In this document: piece after piece, positions 56,657 to 64,000 of the stretch
Layout of the letters: every line of letters starts with the position of its first letter
Position numbering within the stretch: the stretch's first letter is position 1
Source of the DNA: Typhlomys cinereus
Lineage: Eukaryota; Chordata; Mammalia; Rodentia; Platacanthomyidae
NCBI GenBank assembly: GCA_023101885.1
Contig: JALPQD010000358.1
Span: forward strand, 1,832,761-1,896,760
Reading direction: 5' to 3'
Length of the DNA: 64,000 nt
The notes under the pieces: generated by a model
The model's database searches: none
The model's input: only the letters and a program-made list of their open reading frames with translations
What the model was told of the DNA's origin: nothing
Position numbers and translations under genes: made by a program

Positions 56657-56937
56657 AAGGAAAGATGAAACAAACAACAGTTTTTCAGGACAACACAGCT
56701 AAGGTGATATTCTCCTGCACAGACAGTCTCACAGATTTTCAGAAACACACATCTGACCACAACTTCCCAGGTCTGTCACTCTACCTGTGAAGGGACAAGG
56801 GCATCAGCATCACAGGTGTGAGCTTGCAGCCACTTTAACGTTTCCAGTAAATCAGCACCCACAACAGACATTTGCACTATTAGAATGTAAAACTATTCCA
56901 GAATTTTTGAAAAGCTCTGTTGAGATTGTAAAAGTGT

Positions 56938-57030
56938 CGCATTCCCAGCTCTGAGGATGCTGAGGCAAGAAGGGCTAGGGTTCCACCTTTTGACCCTGTC
57001 TCATGAAAACACAGTCAATAGACACAGAAA
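56938..57030 (+). mobile_element. B1-like SINE, 3' part
   Basis: 'cattcccagctctgaggatg', 'ctgaggcaagaagggctag' and 'gaccctgtctcatgaaaaca' correspond to the B1 left arm, 'ctgaggcaggaggattg' and 'gaccctgtctcaaaaa'. Confidence 0.58.
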
Positions 57031-57140
57031 TCAATGAATAAAGTAGAAATAAAAGCATACGAAAGTAAGGATAAACCTTCTGTCTCTCTGGCACCCACAC
57101 ATGGATTTCATCTCACTGTTTGGTTTAAACTCATTTATTC

Positions 57141-57142
<2 letters not shown>

Positions 57143-57196
<54 letters not shown>
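57143..57196. repeat. (TG)n microsatellite
   Basis: About 27 uninterrupted TG units, the longest pure dinucleotide run in the window. Confidence 0.95.
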
Positions 57197-57200
<4 letters not shown>

Positions 57201-57279
57201 ATCAATCTGGGCATGCTTTATTGCTATGATTTGTGGAGAATTTGTTTTTCCCCTTTACTATCTTCTCCTTTTCATGCTA

Positions 57280-57650
57280 CAGGCTTTCTTCTTTCCTATC
57301 AGTCCTTCCTGCTTCATCTGTGTTGACTACTTAGCTTCCTCTGGGACTGCAAATGCCTGTGCACTTGCTGGGGCAGGGATGTTTTATGAATGGGTGTACA
57401 TTGAGGAAGGCCGCTCTCCTTCCAGCGTTAACCCTCAGTAGTCTCTCAGAGAGGCGTGGAGCCCCTTGAGATCTTTCCCCTTCAGGGTTCCAATGCTGAT
57501 GAGCCACATCTCCTGCAGGTCTCGTGGAAGTATATGTGACTGCAGTGAGTTCATGGGTGCAGCAGCCTTTCTTCTGTTTTGTGGCGCAGGCAGGCCTTGA
57601 GGTTGTGGTATCTTTCTATCACACCAGGTCCTTGTGTTTTCACTGGAGGT
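57280..57650 (-). mobile_element. LINE-1 (Lx-like) 3' UTR, reverse orientation
   Basis: Its reverse complement aligns with 45440-45873: 'cccatgaactcactgcagtc', 'gaaagatctcaaggggctcc', 'gcctctctgagagactactg' and 'gctggaaggagagcgg' match the equivalent places, so the assignment rests on internal comparison. The right part (57540-57640) continues upstream in the element. Confidence 0.65.
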
Positions 57651-57774
57651 TAAGTATGTGGAAATGATTAGGACACAGAGACGTCCAGACAGTTGATTGA
57701 CAGGGACATCTTTAGTGAGAAAACAAATTAAGGCAGCATTTACATGCAGATTTCTGTTTCTACGCAGTTATTTA

Positions 57775-57860
57775 TTAACTAATCCACACAACAAACCTAT
57801 GAGGTAGTTTAGCATGCCTCGATTTCAATAAATTAAGAACTAGAAGAAAAGCATCTATAC
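57775..57860 (-). mobile_element. MIR-like SINE fragment, reverse orientation
   Basis: 'cacacaacaaacctatgagg' and 'tagtttagcatgcctcgat' match the reverse MIR (normally 'ctcacaacaaccctatgaggtaggtac'). Confidence 0.5.
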
Positions 57861-58494
57861 CACAATAAATGTTGATCAGACAATTCTTATTCTCACCAAA
57901 GAAAAATATCTCTTTCAACAGCTGATCAGGTGAATGCTAGATACTTAGCATGGAAAGTAGGAGTGCATTTATCACCTACTAGTTTTATTGGGGGGCTGGT
58001 ATTCAGTGTTCACATTTGCTCCCTTTGGGCTCAATCTTCCTGTAAGAGTTTTAGCATTGAGCATCTGTCCCATTGTCTTTGGATGTGATCTAATAATGAA
58101 CTCACTCCAGTAGAAAGTGTGAAAATCCTTACTGTTTTAATTTATGTTTCTAAGTCATCTAAGGCAATGAGAAACACACCCTATTGGTCTTTGCAGGCTA
58201 GCAGCAGAGGTTGAGTTTTATGGCTGCCTTTAGCAGCAGCAGGAATCTCTGCAGCACTTGCTGCTTAACAGATTGCTTCCTGATCGCATTTCTTAGCCCA
58301 CTGGACTGTGGAGACTGTATATAAGAAAAGCTCATTAATTCGGGCTTCACTGACATGGCATTTATGTCCAGTGGCACAGGTGCCAGCCTGAAGCTTACTT
58401 ACGCACTAAGGAGGAAGATTTTTTTTTTTGTAGAGCAAATCTAAATTACATTATCAGGATTACAGGGGTGATTTAGCTCTTTATGAAGGAAGAC
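57861..58494. other. unique sequence, nothing recognised
   Basis: Contains T10 near 58421-58431. No frame of note. Confidence 0.45.
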
Positions 58495-58560
58495 TGAACT
58501 CGGAATGTAGCTCAGTGGTAGAGCGTGTGCACAAAGGCCTAAGTTGCTTCTTAAGACTGC
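58495..58560 (+). mobile_element. ID-type SINE, 5' part
   Basis: 'ggaatgtagctcagtggtag' and 'agcgtgtgcacaaaggcc' match the ID head. The B box region is altered and no A tail follows. Confidence 0.58.
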
Positions 58561-58962
58561 CCCATTGAGAAAGGAGAGAGGAGAAGGAGGAAAACACTGT
58601 TAGCAACTGTCCTTTTAAATATAAATAGTTTTAATCTAATATGAGAGGTACATTAGGCATGATGCTGTATTAATTTGGAATTAACTTTCCCATCACTACA
58701 ACAAAACTTCAACATGACAGAGCATGGCTAGTTAACATACTCTAAGCAATAAAGATACATTCAAGACTTATAATATAGAAAGCTCTTCCTGTTCCTTCTT
58801 TGGCTGGGCTATTATTAAAAGAACTTCCCTGGGAGCTGTCGGGCCATGTGAGGCAACTGCTTCCTGCCACCTGACTGTGTAGGGGACAAGGATCCACATG
58901 TGATGCCTCCCTATTAGAATTAACTGGTCATTTGGAAATACCTCAAACCCATCCCATCTGTT
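58561..58962. other. unique sequence, nothing recognised
   Basis: No repeat recognised. A 99-codon minus-strand frame (58768-59067) has no known family. Confidence 0.45.
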
Positions 58963-59002
58963 CATAATACAACTGGAAAGTAAACTGGAAAGTTGTATTA
59001 TG
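58963..59002. repeat. 12-bp perfect inverted repeat with 16-base loop
   Basis: 'cataatacaact' and its reverse complement 'agttgtattatg' enclose a 16-base loop, which itself holds a second 'ctggaaa'. The stem does not extend, so it is too short for a microRNA precursor. Confidence 0.8.
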
Positions 59003-60999
59003 TATGACTTAAGGAAGCAGACATATGGGCAGAAGTAAAAAACAAACACTGAGCAACAGTTTCCCAAGTACAGATGTCTCTATTTAAGAGTTATTGGAAT
59101 ATAAAGAGCATTTATTGGCTTTCCTGAAGAAAACTGGGAATGTTTTCATCTTCACGGTGTGCTAGAGTGATAATTTCATTATCTGCATGGTGAAAATAAA
59201 GACATTGGAGAATAGTCAACCCAAAACTTCTTAGAGGGGTCTTTGTGGCAGGTCATCAAAGAATGCAGGCATTTAGATGAGACACCTTGAATTGACCTAT
59301 CTGCCCCACTTTTCTGCAAAGGACTCACATAGCTTCTCTGCAGAGCAAAGGAAATCTAGGTTCATAGGTTTCTCTATATTAGATCATTAAAAAAATAAAC
59401 ACAACACTTCAGGGCAAGAGTTCAGGCACTAAACACAGACATTTTCAACATGAACAATGCTTACTGTACAGCAGAATTCACAAATAAAGCTTTAATTCAC
59501 ACATTTGCAGAAAAGCCATCACTGGAGGTGGGTAGCTCTGTTGTGTGCTTCTTTCTAAAACAGCAAAATAAAATTCTTTGCAAGGCTCAGTCCTTCTCCC
59601 CCCCTCCCCTCGCCGCACGCATCCTGCCCAGGATTCCATCCTGGCAGGCAGGCACCTTAGTAACAACACCTCTGTGGCGTTTCATTTATTGCTCGCTGGT
59701 TGTGCCCACCACTACTCTCCCTTCTACACCAATGGATGTCCAGAATCCCTGGCACCCGCAGGTCATCAGTTGTCTCCGTGGTCATGCAGGTTCTGCGAGC
59801 ATCCCAGTGGAGATCTGTGTCCCTGCAGGGCACCGGTTCTATCGCTCAAGGAGTTAAAGCTCCAGAAAGAGCTGCATGGTTGTAGGTACATATAGTCCAC
59901 CTAGAGCATCCATTCTCGGCTCTGTCCCCTATTCGGGGGAATTCTCCCCAGTCACCAGATCTCCCATGGATGCCATACAGTAGTGCTGTTTCTTCAGTAA
60001 GTACTCAGATTCTCCCAAATTGTCAGGGACTGAAATTAAAGCCCATAGTTTGGGCCAACGTCGTAAGAACAATCTGTTCCCAACTCATTTCTGAGGCTTG
60101 TAACTCTCCCGTGGATTCCTTCGGAAAAGCATTTTACCAAGGTCAACTGCCGTGAAGACGCATTCATTGCCTAAGCGGATCATCATGCAAGCAAACTAAT
60201 TCTTTCTTGAGCTAGGGTTTGGCAGCTTTACAGAGAGGACTTGGCTTCCCGAGAGAAGCTGTTTTCTAGAGGGATTGGAAGACTCGAAGCTTCCTCCCTG
60301 CTTCTACCAGCTCTTGTGCTTTTGGAGAGATCTTGAGGCTTGTGGTTGGAGGGGTAATTGTCCTGTGTCTGTCTTCCGCCAGTCATGATTTGTTCCAGCT
60401 CTGTGCGCTGTCACCGACTGTGTGAACTCGATGACAAGAGCATGCTTCTGTCCGGAAAGAGGTGATCTACGTGACGGTCATGAAGGACTTCACAGAATCA
60501 TTATATGCTGAGGAAATTAGCTAGAAATTTTTTTTCTACTTTGTAAGCTTGAATAATGCTCCAACTGGTTGCTGCATGATTATAACATAGAACCTAAGCT
60601 AAATATGGTATCAGGAAAAAAGTTTTAAAAACTCATCCAAATATCATAGCTTACTTCAAAATAAAGAAAAAAAAGAAACATTTTTTCATTTTCCAAAACC
60701 AAGATTGGTCATGTGTTAATCTGCGAATCCTTATAAGAAATGTTCATTGTTCAAGACAGGATCCTCCTCTGGTGCATGAGAAGCAATTCCACTGCAGAGA
60801 AACTGTGGCGTCTTCTCTTATGTTGTGACTGATGATTTCACTACTTATTCTTCAGGCTGTAAGACAGAAGGGAATAGTCTTACCTTTCATAATATGTGTG
60901 TAGGCACGCCCCCTCTTAAACTCTGCCTCCCTCCATCCCCATATCAACTTAACTCTTAAACTTAAATAAGGCTGGATTTATATCTTTTGATAATATGTA

Positions 61000-61001
<2 letters not shown>
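59003..61001. other. unique stretch, nothing recognised
   Basis: The 135-codon (59450-59857) and 105-codon (59578-59895) plus-strand frames overlap in different frames. C/T-rich patch near 59595-59620. No family, no repeat. Confidence 0.42.
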
Positions 61002-61044
<43 letters not shown>

Positions 61045-61050
61045 TGTGTG
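61002..61050. repeat. (TG)n microsatellite
   Basis: About 23 TG units with one GG interruption; the reverse-strand tail of the outer B4-like SINE. Confidence 0.95.
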
Positions 61051-61120
61051 CACATATTCATGTCTGTGCCTGTGTGTGGAGGCTAAAGTGGATGTCAAGT
61101 GTCTTCCTTTATCTCTATCT

Positions 61121-61424
61121 TTTTTTTTGTTTTTTTCTTTCTTTTTTTGTGCACACATGTAGTGTGTGTGGTGTGTGTGCGCACAAGAGGACACTTGAGT
61201 GTGTGTGTATGTCCGTGGAGGTTCAAGAGTAACCCTGGGAATCATCCTAGATTTCTCCACCTCCTGCTTTTCTCTGAGTTTTCACGGGCTTCCCCTTTCA
61301 GGGCTAGAATTACAGGCCAGGGTCATTTCTGCCTGGCATTTTCATATGGGATCTGAAGATCTGAATTCAGATTCTTTTGCTTGGGAGGCAATGGCTTTAA
61401 TTCCTCTGTCATCTCCTTAGTCTA
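61121..61424 (-). mobile_element. B4-like SINE inserted into the outer one
   Basis: Begins with a T-rich tail, then 'gtgtatgtccgtggaggttc', 'gggctagaattacaggcc' and 'ggatctgaagatctgaattc', ending 'catctccttagtc'. Bordered by 'ctatct' at 61115-61120 and 61425-61430 as a short duplication. The body resembles 1027-1330. Confidence 0.65.
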
Positions 61425-61640
61425 CTATCTCATTTTTTGAAGCAAGACTTCTCAACCACAGGGCGCTCCAGAGAGCTCTCTGTCTATTTTCCCCACTTCC
61501 CCCCACTGGCGCTGGGATTGCAGGCATGTATCAAGATACAGCCTGCTTTTATGTGGGTATGGGTGTGGGGAATCTGAACTCAACTCCTTATGTTTGTACA
61601 GCAACACCTTACACACTCAGCCATTTCACCTGGTCCTAAA

Positions 61641-62119
61641 TAATAAATCTTTGAGACGCTGGATAACTTTTGTATATAATAACTCAAAGCCATTTCCACA
61701 TGATAGAAGAAAATTTACATATTTTCCCTTTTGCTGTAGATACTAAATCCAATCCAAATGGTGTAAAAATGAAAGTTAGTTTTTTACTCTGGGCATGTTG
61801 TGTGCACATATCTTTAAATTCCGGATACTGTCACCCTAGGGCCCTTTCCTGGAGCTGACAGCAGCCCATAGCATTTACATTTTTAACCAACATAGGCTTC
61901 ATTCTCTACTAAAAGTTTTTGTTAAGCAAATGACGAAAAAAGAATACTTCTGACTTTTCTCAAAAGAAGTGATGATTCAATCCATAGCGTTGAGGGAATG
62001 CTTGTCTTCCTTTGTTTCTAGTGGTTGTTGCCGTTGTCACCCGGCACAGTGTGCGAATGCTGCTCTGCCCCTTCAGACACTACGCAATCCCCACAGCTCT
62101 CTTTTTGAAGTTGAAAACT
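61641..62119. other. unique sequence, nothing recognised
   Basis: Two overlapping frames (62 codons at 61670-61858 and one of 92 codons from 61969) have no known family. Confidence 0.45.
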
Positions 62120-62310
62120 TTTTGTATGTTTATTTATTTGTGTGTACATGTGTGTATGGGCATGGGCGGGAAAGTCACAGTGTACCTGAGAATGCCCGAG
62201 ACCAACCTGCAGGTGTATTCGTCTACCGTGTGTGTTCTAGGGCTTGAACTCAGATCATGAGGCTTGGAGGCAAGCGCGTACCTGCTGAGCCATCTCCTCA
62301 TTTACTGTTG
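62120..62310 (-). mobile_element. B3-like SINE, reverse orientation
   Basis: 'tatttatttgtgtgtacatg' (tail), 'gttctagggcttgaactcag', 'atcatgaggcttggaggcaa' and 'gcgcgtacctgctgagccat' follow the reverse strand of the element at 13635-13815. Confidence 0.68.
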
Positions 62311-62499
62311 CTATAAAGGTGAGTCTTAAGCCAGCTGTTAACGGCACATTCTCACAGCTATTAGGGATAAATCCAGTTGAAACAGTGAAATCAGGAGGGG
62401 TCCTAGCATTGGTTCCCAGTAGTTGATTATTAGGTCTAAAGTTGTTAGAAGAAGGTGGCCCAGGTGACCATGAAGGACAAAATCTTTCAGTGGAATCCT

Positions 62500-64000
62500 G
62501 TTACTCATTATACAGGAGGTGTCATCGTCATTACTGTTATTAATATTATTTACTTTTACGAGCATTTGAGTACTTTATCTTTGCTTCCCTCCATCTTCTC
62601 CCCCTCTCCGCCATCATTCTCACTTCCCCTCACCAGTCTATTCCACTTCCTCCCATCTTCCTACCTGGCCATTTCTATGGCCCCAAGGTTCCTTCTTGCT
62701 TGTCTACTCTTGTGGGAATTCAGGCCTTTGTGACATACCAAGTTGCCCCTTCTTGGGCCACCCCACCGGTAGGAGCATTTCCCTTCATCCGTCCAGTTCT
62801 AATCTCTAAAGTTTCCCCTGTGTGTTCTTATCTCTCTTCAGTTCTTCATAGTCTATGGGGGCAAGTCGGCAATTCAGTCATTATGCAGGTCTGGTAAGGA
62901 CAAGTGTCACTGCTATGAATTCCTGGATGCAACATCCTTGCCTTGAATGGAATGTCTTGTCCAACAATAGCCCTTCCCATCTTTAGGTTCTTATAATCTA
63001 TCTCACTGTCCCTTTTCCACAAAATCCTCCATGCCTTAGGATGGGGAGAGATTAGGTTGGCCTGATTCTGGGTGAGCATTGCCGGGTCACCAGTACTCTG
63101 CATTATGGCTGATGTTGTTGTCCACTTCACTGCTCTTCTACTGGCCTAGGCTGCATCCTGTCAAGTGTTGAGATTCTGAGATCCTCTTCCTCTCTTGTAG
63201 AACAAGATTTCTAGACTGAGTGCTAAGTGCTCTTCAAATCATGAATATAATTGTAACTGCTTACAGAGTAGTTTGGTGTACTGTCTCCCTACCTATAGGT
63301 TCATTGGCTGTTTTTCCTTACTGATCTATTTCCTTCCTTTTTTTTAAGGTTCTCATTCTAGTTAACAGTAACAGGAATGTGTCCCATTCGGACAGATGGG
63401 TGTTGAATTCAGTCACTGAGGTGTTGGTTGTCTCTTTGATACTCATGCCACTATTACACTGGCGATCACCTGCTGCCATGGTGGTTTTTATTGCAGCTTG
63501 CAGATCTCATGAGTTGATGAGGCCTGTGATTATTTCTCCCTCCCCAGTAGCTTTTACAATATTCCTTGGTACTGTATAAGCTATCCAGCAAGGAGTAATT
63601 TCTCAGACTAGTTCCATTTGATATATTTTGGCCATGTTCTGTGCTCCATCTGTGTTACATCTTCAGTAATAGGGTCTTACTGATGGATTTTTTGGAGAGC
63701 AAGCAAGAACAATGGCAGAAGCCTCCTTTGAGACCCCTCTGACCAACATTTTATCAGGAAGTACAACATCCTGTTACTTCTAGTATGTCTCTAATTGTCA
63801 CTGGATTCTAAGTGTCAGCTTTGGAGTTTGGTTTTGTTTTGCCTGTTTTCCTCACTCTGCGCTCCTCTGTATAAGGGCTGCCTATTCTTATTCCTTTCTT
63901 TCAAAGACATTTTTGACATTATTAGCATATGAGGTTCCTATGGGGTCACCTCCCACAATATTAGCGTATTTCTGTAAGTCCCTCTGTCCCTCCTATATTC
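62500..64000 (-). mobile_element. LINE-1 (Lx-like) 3' region, reverse, runs off window
   Basis: Starts with the reverse of an AATAA-rich end ('ctgttattaatattattt') and a G-rich tract (here C/T-rich, 62580-62690). It continues through 'cactgctatgaattcctgg', 'atgccactattacactggcg', 'tattgcagcttgcagat' and 'cagtaatagggtcttactga', phrases I recall from rodent L1 3' sequence. ORF2 is not open within the window. The upstream (right) part goes beyond the edge. The family is from memory and the left part matches the internal copies only loosely. Confidence 0.5.

Larger units (their letters stand above)
61002..61640 (-). mobile_element. B4-like SINE, reverse, split by a second SINE
   Basis: The outer element is in two parts: 61002-61120 ('gtggaggctaaagtgg', 'gtcaagtgtcttcctttatc') and 61425-61640 ('ctcattttttgaagcaagac', 'ttctcaaccacaggg', 'gctgggattgcaggcatg', 'atgtgggtatgggtgtgggg', 'ctgaactcaactcc', 'actcagccatttca'). 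The join reads through as one B4 reverse strand. 'ctatct' occurs directly on both sides of the insert. Confidence 0.65.

Noticed and set aside
56290..56790. Longest open frame (166 codons, plus strand)
   Set aside because: Most of it is a His-Thr run read from the CA repeat of a SINE; the frames on the other strand are equally open there.
58495..58560. tRNA gene
   Set aside because: The promoter-like head belongs to an ID SINE; the T arm and acceptor stem are not conserved.
58963..59002. microRNA precursor
   Set aside because: The stem is only 12 base pairs and does not extend.

Overview
The window looks like non-coding nuclear DNA from a myomorph rodent. The organism call rests on interspersed repeats: B1-like, B3-like, B4-like (ID-B1) and ID-type SINEs, long (CA)n/(TG)n runs at SINE tails, many ERVL and MaLR LTR remnants, and 3' ends of an Lx-like LINE-1. 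Older mammalian elements (MIR, a MER5A-like hAT, MLT1/MLT2-like LTRs) lie underneath. Repeat names come from memory and from comparing copies within the window, not from a search. The species cannot be named. It does not look like ordinary mouse sequence, because the youngest-looking SINE here, present in two closely similar copies, is not one I know.

No protein-coding gene, exon, tRNA, rRNA or CRISPR array can be supported. Open frames are short (longest 166 codons, and that one reads through a CA repeat) and match no family I recognise. The window is best read as intergenic or deep-intronic DNA.

Layout. 1-6.9 kb: mostly unique sequence with a few old SINE and LTR remnants. 6.9-9.7 kb: three LTR structures, two ERVL LTRs with 5-bp target-site duplications (one perfect) and a 478-bp element whose two ends are inverted copies of an LTR start inside a 6-bp duplication. 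9.7-19 kb: mostly unique. 19-28 kb: dense in ERVL, MaLR and L1 remnants, with a (GGAA)n tract. 28-34 kb: CAG-rich imperfect repeats and two dispersed direct duplications. 34-41 kb: mainly unique, with a candidate recursive splice site and two MaLR fragments. 41.8-45.9 kb: a MER5A-like fossil split by a SINE, a well-preserved ERVK-type solo LTR with a perfect 6-bp duplication, and an L1 3' end. 48.5-54.5 kb: two minisatellites, both copies of the unfamiliar SINE, and a palindrome made of two STAT-type half-palindromic sites. 56-64 kb: B4-like SINEs, one inserted inside another, and L1 3' ends in reverse orientation running to the window edge.

The observations most worth a second look are the palindromic LTR element at 9158-9635, the unfamiliar SINE at 49097-49425 and 54164-54440, the exact 83-bp direct duplication at 29365/30616, and the G-rich minisatellite at 48548-48810. 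No gene system links these parts; what the window records is transposon history.
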